A DNA stretch of 26,752 bases from a virus, in IMG/VR virus record IMGVR_UViG_3300006810_000316, positions 1 through 26,752 of that record; one strand, 5' to 3'. Made by a program: the position numbers and the translations under genes. Every line of letters begins with the position of its first letter. Position 1 is the stretch's first letter. Positions 1 to 8,313 of the stretch are shown here, in pieces. The notes under the pieces were generated by a model. It was not told the DNA's origin and searched no databases. It saw only the letters and a program-made list of their open reading frames with translations.

Positions 1-1581
1 AAGCTCGTTTAACTCAGCTTCAGTCATCTCCCCAACAAAGGGCGTTGAATCACTACCATTGTATTCTGGTGAGGCTTCAGCAATGCCAATCTCTTCTTTT
101 AGCGATGAAAGATCAATGTCTTTCTCTTTGATCATGCCTTCAACAAGAGCGCTAAGGGCTTCATCGCTAAACAAATCATCAATAAAAGAATCATCTTTAA
201 ACGAATCCGCTAAGCTTTTGTCTGGCACCATCTCAACTTCCGGCTCAAGAAGAGGTCTCAAATCAAAAGGAGTAAGTCCAAGAATATTCCGAAGAATGTA
301 CGACTGTAGTGCTTCAGGCTCCACCCCAAGGATTTGACCCATCTCCTGTAGCTTCTGAGCTAAGTTCAGCGAAAGGTCCATAGCCTCCATACGCTGCTGC
401 TCGTCCAGCGTAGACGGAGACATCATCTGAAGCTGGAACTGGTTCTCAGGTCTTAATGGGTCAAGACCTACTAAAGCTAAATGGATCTGGCACAGACGTG
501 TTAGGCCATTGATAACCGCACGTTGAAGCCGCTTCACGGCTCGCCCGAAAGTCACATCAATCTGTGCCAAACCGTACTTAACTGACGAGTATGCATCGAG
601 ACCAATGTAAGCTTTTGGAATCTTTAAAGCCGCAAAGAGCTTGTCTCGGAAGTACTCAATATCGACAACACCCGTTACATTTGGGTCAACGCCAAGGTAA
701 TCAATCCTACTATTGGAGTCTTTCCTGATAGGCCAGAAAATATCTGCCGTCAGGTTAAGAGGATTGAACCGAGAAGTCCATTCACCACTCTCCGGGTTAA
801 AGTATTGCTTCTTGCCAAAGTAACGCTGGTATCTGCGTGTAAGTGCGAGCGCCTGATCGTGGCTCACACCACCGACATCAATATAGAAAATTCGATGTCT
901 GCCAGCGATCTCAAGACGGTAAATAACGAGGACATCCTCTAAAAGAGTCAACTGACGCCATGTGCGACGAGCGTTCTCAAGCATAGAAGTGCCGTACACA
1001 GAACCACCTTGCCGAACCGTCTGCGTCCTAGACATAATCCTAAACTGGACCATATCCCAAGGCGCAAAAGGACGATCCCCAAAGGGAGCTACTCTAAAAC
1101 CCGTGAGCCTCGAATACTTATCAACTAACCGCTCAACATCTTCCGCTTCCATAAACTCAATCCCGACAATACCTTTGTCAGGACTGGCTAATGGTCGTAC
1201 GAAGTTATCCCCGAATTGTGCCAGGTAACGTGCAATACCAAATACATAATCCTCAATATCAATGCGGTCTAACATCCGCATTAACTCTACTGAGACTTGA
1301 GGGTTACGCGAGTTCACCCAACACGTCGAATGATGCACAGGGCTCATTTGACATGACTCATCAGCATAGATGTCTAGAGCGCCAGATATAAGCGTGTCCT
1401 CGCCCATATCTCGATAGTCTTTGTACTTTTTAATTCTGGTGGAAGATAGCTCCATCCGAGAACGGTAGTACGAAGCCATAGGAGAGAACTGAGCAGCCTG
1501 ATCACCTACAGGTGCTCCGGGTTCTATAATCTCTGGCCGAGCAAATAACCTTTGCACCAAATCTTGAAAGCGGTTTGCCAC
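1..1581 (-). CDS. Portal vertex protein, T4 gp20-like (3' end beyond window)
   Basis: The portal forms the dodecameric ring at the head vertex through which the terminase pumps DNA. The frame is open for 527 codons from a GTG at 1581 and runs off the left edge, so the C-terminus is missing. The GTG follows the HU-like gene's stop after one codon and has GAGGA about 8 bases upstream, so I chose it. Portal-like segments are SGALDIYADE (about residues 67-76), the stretch around VYGTSMLENARRTWRQLT (195-212), then LLEDVLVIYR and IFYIDVG (213-237), typical of the gp20 core. A portal-like stem/wing segment follows (DYLGVDPNV, IPKAYIGLD). The visible end is acidic and low in complexity. Partner terminase lies just upstream. 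Family assignment is from motifs remembered, not from a search. Confidence 0.9.
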   Translation of the reverse strand, partial: MANRFQDLVQRLFARPEIIEPGAPVGDQAAQFSPMASYYRSRMELSSTRIKKYKDYRDMGEDTLISGALDIYADESCQMSPVHHSTCWVNSRNPQVSVELMRMLDRIDIEDYVFGIARYLAQFGDNFVRPLASPDKGIVGIEFMEAEDVERLVDKYSRLTGFRVAPFGDRPFAPWDMVQFRIMSRTQTVRQGGSVYGTSMLENARRTWRQLTLLEDVLVIYRLEIAGRHRIFYIDVGGVSHDQALALTRRYQRYFGKKQYFNPESGEWTSRFNPLNLTADIFWPIRKDSNSRIDYLGVDPNVTGVVDIEYFRDKLFAALKIPKAYIGLDAYSSVKYGLAQIDVTFGRAVKRLQRAVINGLTRLCQIHLALVGLDPLRPENQFQLQMMSPSTLDEQQRMEAMDLSLNLAQKLQEMGQILGVEPEALQSYILRNILGLTPFDLRPLLEPEVEMVPDKSLADSFKDDSFIDDLFSDEALSALVEGMIKEKDIDLSSLKEEIGIAEASPEYNGSDSTPFVGEMTEAELNEL

Positions 1582-1584
1582 TAG

Positions 1585-1881
1585 TCAGTCCTCATTTAAA
1601 AGTGAATCCATTACTGCCGAGTAAAAAGCGGGAGTCTCTATGGGGGAAGCCCTTAATATTTTATTGAAAGCGACCGATGGCTTAAGCCACAAGCGTTCCT
1701 TCCCTTCGTGCCCGCCATATTTTCGCACGTATAGACGGCCAAAGGGTGCCAGCCAGATCTCATCGCCATCAATAAGTGCATCAGCAGCAACTTTAAGAAA
1801 CTCATTTACGTATTTCTCAAACTTATTTTGAGGAAGACAAAGGTTAGTCGCTGCCTTTCGTGCAACTTCTCGTTTAGTCAA
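1585..1881 (-). CDS. HU/IHF-like DNA-bending protein
   Basis: Small protein of the bacterial HU/IHF fold, a dimeric architectural DNA-binding family. I chose the TTG at 1881, because it gives an HU-like N-terminus (MTKREVARKA) and has GGGAGG about 4 bases upstream; a GTG at 1893 has no ribosome binding site. From that start it is 98 residues: two N-terminal helices (1-35), then the family turn DGDEIWLAPFGRLYV (38-52, with the conserved GD and FG), basic residues, and KPSVAFNK (67-74), equivalent to the last strand and helix. The DNA-intercalating arm looks shorter than in E. coli HU, and about 20 extra residues follow. It sits between terminase and portal, so a role in packaging or genome condensation is possible, but this is inference. 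Confidence 0.75.
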   Translation of the reverse strand: MTKREVARKAATNLCLPQNKFEKYVNEFLKVAADALIDGDEIWLAPFGRLYVRKYGGHEGKERLWLKPSVAFNKILRASPIETPAFYSAVMDSLLNED

Positions 1882-1901
1882 AAAACCTCCCACGAGCTAA
1901 T

Positions 1902-1930
1902 ATAATAGCACTAACCATTAACTCTACCAA
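1902..1930 (-). promoter_or_regulatory. Candidate sigma70-type promoter for the HU-like/portal genes
   Basis: Read on the minus strand, TTGGTA (1930-1925) is followed after 17 bases by TATTAT (1907-1902). That is 4/6 and 5/6 matches to the -35 and -10 consensus with the ideal spacing. It lies in the 42-base gap after the terminase stop and would start transcription about 10-15 bases before the HU-like start codon. The -35 hexamer overlaps the last terminase codon and stop. No experimental support. Confidence 0.45.
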
Positions 1931-4017
1931 CCCTGCATGTTTGTTTTGTCACCGATGATTCCGGTGATTCGATCTGCCTCATCGTAATCCGACATCAACC
2001 AATCCGTACCTATGATCGCTGCTGGTTCAGTAGGGGGTGGTGGCTCGTTCTTCTTCCTTAGCTGTTCCTCAAGAACCATATTCTCCGAGAGTTGGTTCTC
2101 TGTGTACTTAGAAGTAACCACGGCATAGTGACTACCGGCTAAAGCGTCAGCAACGTCCTTACCAGAGTTCGGCGGGTGGTCGATCTTCATTCTATTTGAG
2201 TTCTTGCTATGAACAACTTGTAGCGAGGTTAACTCATCGATCAATGGCCGGTACATGTAGTAATTAATGCACCCTGCCATAAATCCAGCTTTAAGTGTCT
2301 GATAAGCAGTAGGCGTACGATCCATCGATATTTCAAAAGATTCGATGCCAGACTTCTTAAAAATTTGTTGATGGTAATTCGATTGAAATTTATCAAAGGT
2401 AACTGCGCCAATAGGCATCCCAAGTTTCTGCAAATAAAAAATGAAACTGGTTATTTTAGCAAAATCAATCTCAGACCCTTTAGGCGGTTTAATTTTGATC
2501 ATGAAGTCTACATAAACTACAGGGAGTGTAGTTTTTTGAATCACACCTTGCATGTCTGGGCGTTCTACTTTCTTAAACCCATAGAGATGTGAACACACTA
2601 AGCCAACGCAGTCATGCTTTAAGGCCAAGTCAGCGTGGATAAATCTAGGAGCCCCAGCATTCACCTTTAGCTGGTACGTATGCCTAAAAGAATCAATTTC
2701 CTCAAAAACATCCTCTTTCTTAAAAATAGATTCAAGCGTCATATCATCATCCTTAATCGAGAGTGTGGGCTCATCGACTGTAAAAGGATGGTACCTGTCC
2801 GAATCAATTAAGGAATGCAAGCGTTCACGGTTTCCGAAGAAAGGAGACGCTGCGTAAAGAGCAATGCCAGAGATGTCTCTAATAGATCTTTCTAAATCTT
2901 CATTGTAGCGTTCATACCAAGCGATAGGTACTTCTTCGACCCTTACATCATCAGGAATGTCTCCCCCAATGGGGATTACTTTATAGCGACCATCTTCTTT
3001 CCGCTCCACCTTGTCCAGTAGCCTAGACGTATGGAACTTGTTACCTATAAGGACTCGGAAACGTTGTCCGGGGTAGCTTTTTACTTGGTACAAAGAGAAA
3101 GAAGAGATGTGAACCTTATCCTTCAACGTAGAGTTCTTCAGGTGTTCATCTAAGAAATCACCCTCTGTATTAGCCGACGAAGCAATACAAAGTAAGCCCG
3201 GAACACGACCCTTGTTCGTCATAAAACGAGATTCGAGTCGAGTCTTTACTGAGTTGTAGAGATCTCGAACCTGTTTAGCCCCGACCGACTTCGAGAATGC
3301 GATTTCGTCAACAATCGCAGAGAACACGTCTTGACCTAAGGCGTGACTGCCCTGAGAACCAAAAGAAAACTTAATGTTGTTAGGAAACCTAAGAATAGTG
3401 CCGCGAGCACTCCTGCCCCCTATAGCGTCTTCAGACACTCCAACAACCTGACGGAAGTATTCTGACTCCTTAAGTCGGGTTATCAGCATGTTAGCTTCAA
3501 CGTCTTGAGCAAGGTTCAAGCTTACAGAGAAGAGACCGAACACAATATTTGTACAACCATAAAAACCACAAGGGTCTCTCATACAAGTAACTTGGTACAA
3601 CTTGTACATTGTCGCGAGCATTGCAGCGCTGGTCTTACCAATACCGATAGCACCAGATAACACCCATTCGATAGAGCCAGAGTTGATTACGTTACAGATT
3701 TCTTCTTTCCAGCAATCGTACAAGTTCTCCCTGTACCACTTGCCGACAAAGAACTCTGAATCAATAAACTCTTCTACAGATACAGGCTTCCTTAAATAAA
3801 CAGAATCCCAAGCGTCTTGCTCAAGACTACGTTGTTCTTCTAGGTTTCCACTAAGACGACTTTTTAGTAAGCCAAATAAGTATTCTTTGTCCTTCCCATT
3901 TAGTTGATCTAAAAGATCAACTTGTTGCTGATCTCTGAGAAGAACACGTATAAGCGCCTCAAAACGGGCATTGTCTTCATCAGTTAGGTCAGGTAATTTT
4001 TGATTTTGATCGTTCAT
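1924..4017 (-). CDS. terL: Terminase large subunit (packaging ATPase-nuclease)
   Basis: Motor that docks on the portal, hydrolyses ATP to drive DNA into the head and cuts the concatemer. It is 697 residues. The N-terminal ATPase has a Walker A GAIGIGKT at 122-129 and a Walker B FSAIVDEIA at 232-240 with the catalytic DE pair. The C-terminal RNase H-like nuclease shows three acidic motifs: HADLAL (Asp463), TFDKFQS (Asp542) and KDVADAL (Asp621/Asp624). The length is somewhat above the T4 gp17 size (about 610), with about 100 extra residues before the ATPase. ATG at 4017 has GAGGGGG upstream at a long spacing. It overlaps the upstream gene by 29 bases, implying coupled translation. Confidence 0.93.
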   Translation of the reverse strand: MNDQNQKLPDLTDEDNARFEALIRVLLRDQQQVDLLDQLNGKDKEYLFGLLKSRLSGNLEEQRSLEQDAWDSVYLRKPVSVEEFIDSEFFVGKWYRENLYDCWKEEICNVINSGSIEWVLSGAIGIGKTSAAMLATMYKLYQVTCMRDPCGFYGCTNIVFGLFSVSLNLAQDVEANMLITRLKESEYFRQVVGVSEDAIGGRSARGTILRFPNNIKFSFGSQGSHALGQDVFSAIVDEIAFSKSVGAKQVRDLYNSVKTRLESRFMTNKGRVPGLLCIASSANTEGDFLDEHLKNSTLKDKVHISSFSLYQVKSYPGQRFRVLIGNKFHTSRLLDKVERKEDGRYKVIPIGGDIPDDVRVEEVPIAWYERYNEDLERSIRDISGIALYAASPFFGNRERLHSLIDSDRYHPFTVDEPTLSIKDDDMTLESIFKKEDVFEEIDSFRHTYQLKVNAGAPRFIHADLALKHDCVGLVCSHLYGFKKVERPDMQGVIQKTTLPVVYVDFMIKIKPPKGSEIDFAKITSFIFYLQKLGMPIGAVTFDKFQSNYHQQIFKKSGIESFEISMDRTPTAYQTLKAGFMAGCINYYMYRPLIDELTSLQVVHSKNSNRMKIDHPPNSGKDVADALAGSHYAVVTSKYTENQLSENMVLEEQLRKKNEPPPPTEPAAIIGTDWLMSDYDEADRITGIIGDKTNMQGW

Positions 4018-4645
4018 CTACAATTACCCCCTCTTCGGTAAAATCATCACCCTCATCTGGAGCTAATACCTCTACCTCTAGTGTTTCTTCAGTACTCTTA
4101 ATTATAGAAGACAACTCCAAGTCAATTGCTTGTAGCAAGTCTAACATAGCTGCCCTAGATGCTCGGTCTTCTTTAGAAGCACCTTCTACAGTCAGGTTGA
4201 TACTTCTGTTATCAACTATAACAGGAGGGCCATCGATAACCCTGTCAATGTTCTGAGTAGAATCATTGATCTCCTTAGAAAGCGATTCCCTTAACCGAAG
4301 TAGGTCTTGGTTAGACAGCGGACGACCCGGCGCAAATAAACGACCTTCGACACGTCCAAGAAGATCTAAAGCCTGATCTCTCCTCCATGCTTGATAACGA
4401 GCATAAGAGACTTGGGAAGACTTAAGATCATCTTGATAATTCTCCAGCGTGCCCTTCTCGATGCGAGACTCTCTTTCACCTTCTCGTTTACCAGTCGAAG
4501 CGATACCTGAGACGACGCGCAAAGCCTCTCGCGCTCTAGAAACAGAGTATTCGGGCTCAGGTTCATCAACACCCTCTAAAATACTTAAAGGGTCAAAGTC
4601 ACCTAGATCTACTTCGTTGAGTTTTTTTCTTTCGTTTTGGGACAT
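3989..4645 (-). CDS. Candidate terminase small subunit
   Basis: Charged 218-residue protein directly upstream of, and overlapping, the large terminase, the usual place for the DNA-recognition subunit. It has an acidic N-terminus, a central basic helical part (about 60-125, with YARYQAWRRDQ), then IDRVIDGPPVIVDNRSIN (about 135-152). That segment resembles the 'DR-x-GKP' stretch plus short beta strand seen near the end of many small terminases. A leucine-rich helix (about 163-185) and an acidic tail follow. No clear helix-turn-helix is visible. I chose the ATG at 4645 over the GTG six bases upstream, although neither has a strong ribosome binding site. The assignment rests on position plus a weak motif; it could be another accessory protein. 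Confidence 0.4.
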   Translation of the reverse strand: MSQNERKKLNEVDLGDFDPLSILEGVDEPEPEYSVSRAREALRVVSGIASTGKREGERESRIEKGTLENYQDDLKSSQVSYARYQAWRRDQALDLLGRVEGRLFAPGRPLSNQDLLRLRESLSKEINDSTQNIDRVIDGPPVIVDNRSINLTVEGASKEDRASRAAMLDLLQAIDLELSSIIKSTEETLEVEVLAPDEGDDFTEEGVIVDERSKSKIT

Positions 4646-4988
4646 TAGCACCTACCGATTTAAGAGTAGCTTCAACCCTTCTATAGCATTTACGTAACGC
4701 CTCTTCTGATAAGTCAAACTCAGAGCTTAACTCTGAGTAAGAAATATCGGTCGTAGTTAACGCCACAAAGATCTTCGCGTCACGAACAAGTCTGAATATT
4801 ATAGAGCGATCAGGCACTTGAAATGTAGTGCCTGAAAAAATATTAAGAAACTTCAGTAGTTCACTCTCACCAAAGACAGAGATAAGCTCTGGCAGTAACG
4901 TTTCTTCACACTCTTTCAACAAGAGTGGGACAAATACATCTACATACGGAGCAACATCTTTATCTAATAAGTGAAAGTCATTTTCCAT
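4599..4988 (-). CDS. Mor-like helix-turn-helix protein
   Basis: 129 residues. Residues 31-60 (LLPELISVFGESELL... to FSGTTFQVPD) match the pattern of the Mor/C transcription activators: a helix, a Gly-Thr turn, then a short strand ending in 'VP'. Residues 82-108 (ISYSELSSEFDLSEEALRKC) read as a helix-turn-helix. The last 12 residues are strongly basic (KRKKKTQRSRSR), suiting nucleic-acid binding. It overlaps the next gene by 47 bases. It may be a phage transcription regulator; a DNA-binding terminase component is the alternative, given that it lies two genes before the large terminase. Family similarity is from memory of the pattern and is weak. Confidence 0.55.
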   Translation of the reverse strand: MENDFHLLDKDVAPYVDVFVPLLLKECEETLLPELISVFGESELLKFLNIFSGTTFQVPDRSIIFRLVRDAKIFVALTTTDISYSELSSEFDLSEEALRKCYRRVEATLKSVGANVPKRKKKTQRSRSR

Positions 4989-4996
4989 GGAAAGTA

Positions 4997-5752
4997 TTAA
5001 GCAGCCTCTTCTTTTTCATAATCAAGAGGCCCGCCAGTCAAAAGAAATGGAGCGTCTTCGTCTGAAGACAAAACACTTATCCTTAAGGACTCCAAAATTT
5101 GACGTGAAGAGACAACCACATAGTCCTCAAAGAATTGGGCTTGATCTTCCGTTAAACCAAAGTGCTGCTTAAGTACTTTAGGTACCGGTTTTTTTCCATG
5201 TACAAACCTTCCTAAAATGTACGCGCACACACGACGCCTGAACGGATCTTCAAACCTAGATTCGCTACACACTTTATGCCAAAGCATCGAAGGCAAGCTC
5301 TCTAGCATAATCTTAGCTTCCACATCCTCATGAGTGACTAAATAGCCACAGGTATAGCTCTTGCACTGGTAACCAAAATCAACAATGCGTGTGGTTTCAG
5401 TGCTGATAACTTGCCTGAAGACACCACCTCGGATAATGCGTCTAAAATGAAAAATAAATTCAGGCATGGAAACGCCATACAACTCACTCCTGAGGCGTCG
5501 AAGTTCTGAAAACAATTCAAATGAAGCGTAATTAACAAAGTCAATTACTCTGGGACTGTCGTGTCTGTGAAACTTTCCTTGCCGGTACATTAAACCAAAC
5601 AAAGGGAGCAACGCATTAAAAGCACGCTCCATAGAATTCTTTGAATTGTAGGTTAGATGCCTATGGTAAGCCTTATAGGCAATCTCATCATCAAAGTCTT
5701 CAAAAGCCAGCTTTACCAATTCATCGACTGGACCTTTGATTGACAATCCCAT
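4997..5752 (-). CDS. Uncharacterised phage protein, faintly sigma-like
   Basis: 251 residues, function not recognised. The N-terminal half is helical and aromatic (residues 40-110, with LFGLMYRQGKF and FVNYASFELFSELRRLR), loosely recalling sigma-70 region 2. Near the C-terminus PKVLKQHFGLTEDQAQFF (about 190-207) reads as a possible helix-turn-helix. A short Cys pair (CKSYTC, about 129-134) lies mid-protein. Together this could be a divergent phage sigma factor for late genes, since it precedes the packaging genes, but no motif is decisive. ATG at 5752 has GAGGT about 10 bases upstream. It ends eight bases before the Mor-like gene start. Confidence 0.45.
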   Translation of the reverse strand: MGLSIKGPVDELVKLAFEDFDDEIAYKAYHRHLTYNSKNSMERAFNALLPLFGLMYRQGKFHRHDSPRVIDFVNYASFELFSELRRLRSELYGVSMPEFIFHFRRIIRGGVFRQVISTETTRIVDFGYQCKSYTCGYLVTHEDVEAKIMLESLPSMLWHKVCSESRFEDPFRRRVCAYILGRFVHGKKPVPKVLKQHFGLTEDQAQFFEDYVVVSSRQILESLRISVLSSDEDAPFLLTGGPLDYEKEEAA

Positions 5753-5770
5753 TTTTGCCCATACCTCAAA

Positions 5771-5938
5771 TCAATCCTCAGTAATCGTCATCACATGTGC
5801 CTTTAAGCAATCCTCTGCAAGGCTAGAACTACTAAATAGTCTATCACACCTCGGACACTTATATGCACGAACTGAACTGTCGTTTGCAGGCGTACTGATC
5901 TCTGAAACTTCTAAAATTTCTATAGATTTATTATCCAT
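5771..5938 (-). CDS. Small zinc-finger-like protein
   Basis: 55-residue protein from the ATG at 5938, which has GAGGA about 8 bases upstream; a longer frame from a TTG at 5986 lacks such a site. The C-terminal half reads YKCPRCDRLFSSSSL...CLKAHV: a CxxC pair followed by a further Cys and His, resembling one C2H2-type finger in spacing. The first half is hydrophilic. It probably binds one zinc and may contact nucleic acid or protein, but its role is unknown. It is co-oriented with its neighbours and separated from the HNH gene upstream by an AT-rich 81-base gap. Confidence 0.5.
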   Translation of the reverse strand: MDNKSIEILEVSEISTPANDSSVRAYKCPRCDRLFSSSSLAEDCLKAHVMTITED

Positions 5939-6012
5939 CTTACTTATCCTCACTATTTTATTCTTTAACCCTTCGTTTTTGTTCAATAAAATCGTTACTT
6001 TGCCTAAAAATC

Positions 6013-6018
6013 ATTATA
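6013..6018 (-). promoter_or_regulatory. Possible -10 element before the small zinc-finger gene
   Basis: A perfect TATAAT reads on the minus strand just after the HNH-gene stop codon, in the 81-base gap before the ATG at 5938. No -35 hexamer is seen at 16-18 bases, so this is weak by sigma70 rules. An AT-rich gap could give it by chance. Confidence 0.25.
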
Positions 6019-6019
6019 A

Positions 6020-6919
6020 TTAAAGGGATACACTCACACTTGCTAAGTCATCTGGGTCTATCCCTTCTCTCTCACAATATTGTAGCAGTGAGAGGGGCTC
6101 CCAACTAACTTTAACCCCAAATGAGGCTTTCTCACTAAAGTCTTCGAGTTGGACCTCCTTACGCATCAACACGAGCTTAATCAGCCTAGACCAAGCCTCA
6201 GGGTCGAGAAGAAACCCACGGAAAGAAAGATCCGTCACGAGTTGGTGGCACCCAACGCACAGAGCAACCATGAGTTTGTTATCTGGGTCATTGCCCTTGC
6301 CGATGACGTGGTGTGCCGAGAGGCCACTCTTTGGCTTCTCTAGGCAACACTGACAGACACCCTCGGCCATCCCAACGGCGTCCATACGCATGCCGTCGAA
6401 ATACTCCGAATCTCGCCTCAGACGGCCCGCACAGCGGCTTGAACACGTCTTCCTACCGTTGACTATAGGTCTGAAGAAAATGGACGCACAGCCCGGACAG
6501 GGGGCTTTTTCTAAACCTAAACGCTGAGCCTCTTTTAGCCACACCTCCCCAAAATAAAGCTCGAAGGCTGATGCCGCTAACACAGCGTCAATTTTATGAA
6601 GTCTACAAAAACCTGCCCACGTCTTGTCCCAAGACTTGAGGGGCTCCCAAAACTTGTAAACCTCCCGCTTACTCAGGCCAATACCTCTAGGAATCTTTAA
6701 GGGTTTACCCCCTCGTTCCCCAAGAGTCAAAACCGCAGCAGCCTTGTAAACAGTCCCAACGTAAGTACGTCGTAACTCAGACGCGATCTCACTTAATTCT
6801 AAACCTTGGGAGAGCAATTCCTTTAAGCGTGAAACCTCGCTTACACTCCAAGAAAGAGATGCAACGTGCCAAGTGTCTGGCCCGCCTTCAGCGTACTTAT
6901 TTGTGACTTGCCGAGACAT
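6020..6919 (-). CDS. HNH nuclease-like protein with HTH and extra zinc cluster
   Basis: 299 residues from the ATG at 6919, which has GAGGGTG upstream; the GTG at 6925 is less well placed. Domains in order: an N-terminal SANT/HTH-like segment (about 22-60, SWSVSEVSRLKELL and LSEIASELRRTYVGTVYK), a four-Cys cluster (Cys141, 144, 159, 163; CPGC and CSSRC), then an HNH core (about 189-225). The core has CQCC, the double His AHHV at 203-204, Asn214 and the CVGCH ending. The HNH fold is a metal-dependent DNA nuclease. The standing position inside the operon and the DNA-binding N-terminus suit either a resident nuclease or a free-standing homing endonuclease. It overlaps the upstream gene by 23 bases. 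Confidence 0.75.
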   Translation of the reverse strand: MSRQVTNKYAEGGPDTWHVASLSWSVSEVSRLKELLSQGLELSEIASELRRTYVGTVYKAAAVLTLGERGGKPLKIPRGIGLSKREVYKFWEPLKSWDKTWAGFCRLHKIDAVLAASAFELYFGEVWLKEAQRLGLEKAPCPGCASIFFRPIVNGRKTCSSRCAGRLRRDSEYFDGMRMDAVGMAEGVCQCCLEKPKSGLSAHHVIGKGNDPDNKLMVALCVGCHQLVTDLSFRGFLLDPEAWSRLIKLVLMRKEVQLEDFSEKASFGVKVSWEPLSLLQYCEREGIDPDDLASVSVSL

Positions 6920-7709
6920 GGTCACCCTCTAACCTAATCTCGACATATTGCTGAATATCCTCATACTCGGTCTGTAAAAACTTCCGAATGGTTTCTTTGT
7001 CCGAACCAACCTTTGCGGCCAATTGGTCCAAAGAAACTTTATCCGAACCAGTAACAAAGAAAAGAATTTGTTCCCAAGCAGATTCGGGAGACGGATTCAT
7101 GACCGCAGCCTGATAACGTCGAAACAGTTCATCTTTAGACAAATTAGATTTAGACAAATTAGACTTCTTACTGGGCAGTGGAGAACTTTCACTCTGGGCA
7201 GGGGCAGCTTCTTTGGACTCCACATTACCACAACTGCTACCATCCACTATAGAGTTCAATAAGTTAGGTGGTATATTTGAAAGAATCTCAGACCAAGGGA
7301 CAACAACCTTCAAAACAAGTCCTTCTTTCGTTGGGCCAGCAACCTCTGCTGTAACCTTAACAGGGAATTGTTCCGGCCCACTCCTCTTTCTCAAGCTAGT
7401 ATCTTTCTTTTTTGAGGTTGTTTTTTTCTTCTTCGCCACTGTTTTTGTTTTCACACCGCCAAGCAGAGTCCCTAGCTCCTGAATGAAATCAGGAGAAACT
7501 CTATGCGTCCGCTGCACATCAATTAAACCCTGATGATACTTTTTGGATAAAGGGGCGTACTCATTGAGAACGGACTCGATATCAGCACGTACTGCACCAA
7601 CCATCGAATACTTATCAAGTAAAGATTTGTAAGCAGTTAAAACACCAGCGGACTCAAGCCTAACGTACAATGCGTCAACCTTCTTCTCTTTGTCTGACTC
7701 TTGACTCAT
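6897..7709 (-). CDS. Uncharacterised protein with Lys-rich linker and C-terminal HTH-like part
   Basis: 270 residues from the ATG at 7709 (a GTG two codons upstream is possible), function not recognised. The N-terminal 90 residues are helical. Residues about 90-112 form a lysine-rich linker (KKKK and KKK runs). A beta-like part follows, with VPWSEILSNIPPNLL (about 136-150), then a serine-rich stretch containing SNLSKSNLSK. The last 60 residues (WEQILFFVTGSDKVSLDQLA, VGSDKETIRKFLQTEY) look like a winged-helix or HTH domain. The composition suggests a nucleic-acid-binding protein. Its 5' end overlaps the end of the SbcC C-half gene by 35 bases, tying it to the recombination block. Confidence 0.5.
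   Translation of the reverse strand: MSQESDKEKKVDALYVRLESAGVLTAYKSLLDKYSMVGAVRADIESVLNEYAPLSKKYHQGLIDVQRTHRVSPDFIQELGTLLGGVKTKTVAKKKKTTSKKKDTSLRKRSGPEQFPVKVTAEVAGPTKEGLVLKVVVPWSEILSNIPPNLLNSIVDGSSCGNVESKEAAPAQSESSPLPSKKSNLSKSNLSKDELFRRYQAAVMNPSPESAWEQILFFVTGSDKVSLDQLAAKVGSDKETIRKFLQTEYEDIQQYVEIRLEGDHVSASHK
7134..7163. repeat. 15-bp perfect tandem duplication in coding sequence
   Basis: tttagacaaattaga occurs twice head to tail (7134-7148, 7149-7163). Because 15 is divisible by three it keeps frame and duplicates the peptide SNLSK in the serine-rich linker of the unknown protein at 6897-7709. It looks like a slippage duplication. Confidence 0.9.
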
Positions 7710-8313
7710 TTCCACTCTTACTCACTTCAAATACTCTTGATGCGCCTATACTTAAAGAAGGACGGTTCGTCACCACAATAAACTGTACAGAAAGCGCGTC
7801 ACTCAGTAACCGTAATAAAGACCCAAGGTTTCTGACTGAACTATCGGAGTTAACCAACCTAGCAGGTTCGTCTAGTATTATCACTCCATCCGTACGGTTT
7901 GGCATCAACGTCCAAACTACAACCCGCATTGCTAGAGAAATAACATCAACAATACCGCCACCCATTGAGGAGACTGGGTCCATTTCGCGACCATCATCTA
8001 CAACAGTGATCGCAACTTCAGGTTGACCTCGTTTAACTGACTGAGTTAGTTTACATTCATAAGGTCTTTCAAAGACCGCAGTTAAAGCTTGAGAGATTAA
8101 ATCTTGAACCTCTTTCAAGGCTAATTCTCGATATGCTTGACCAACTTGAACAGCAATAGGAAGGGCCTCCGAGTGTGCCTTCTGGTCAACTTTTGCTGAA
8201 GTTAGTTGAGAAAGTTTCCCCTCTAATTCAGACTTTATGAGTTCGTGAGCCCCTTCAACTTTAGTTAAATAGCTATCGAGCTTCGCTAGACGTGAGCCTA
8301 ACGCTTCTATCAT
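7675..8313 (-). CDS. C-terminal half of split SbcC/Rad50-type ATPase
   Basis: 212 residues from the ATG at 8313, preceded by GGAG at 7 bases. An in-frame extension to 8403 has no such site and reads through the XRE gene. A short coiled-coil part (1-65) is followed by an ABC-type ATPase tail: signature SSMGGGIVDVISLAMR (115-130), Walker B GVIILDEP (143-150) and a switch strand ending VVTNRP (180-185), where the usual His is Asn. There is no Walker A and no CxxC hook. This is the half missing from the Walker A/zinc-hook gene at 9688-10806, so the two products probably join into one SbcC/Rad50 ATPase that works with SbcD. It overlaps the XRE gene by 41 bases. Confidence 0.8.
   Translation of the reverse strand: MIEALGSRLAKLDSYLTKVEGAHELIKSELEGKLSQLTSAKVDQKAHSEALPIAVQVGQAYRELALKEVQDLISQALTAVFERPYECKLTQSVKRGQPEVAITVVDDGREMDPVSSMGGGIVDVISLAMRVVVWTLMPNRTDGVIILDEPARLVNSDSSVRNLGSLLRLLSDALSVQFIVVTNRPSLSIGASRVFEVSKSGNESRVRQREEG

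Noticed and set aside
6020-6919. HNH protein as a T4 endonuclease VII (Holliday junction) homologue
   Set aside because: The HNH core and Cys cluster are general; no endonuclease VII-specific sequence could be recognised.
7380-7445. Homopolymer-like t/c runs as a slippery frameshift site
   Set aside because: They code for the lysine-rich linker in a continuous frame; no broken reading frame depends on them.
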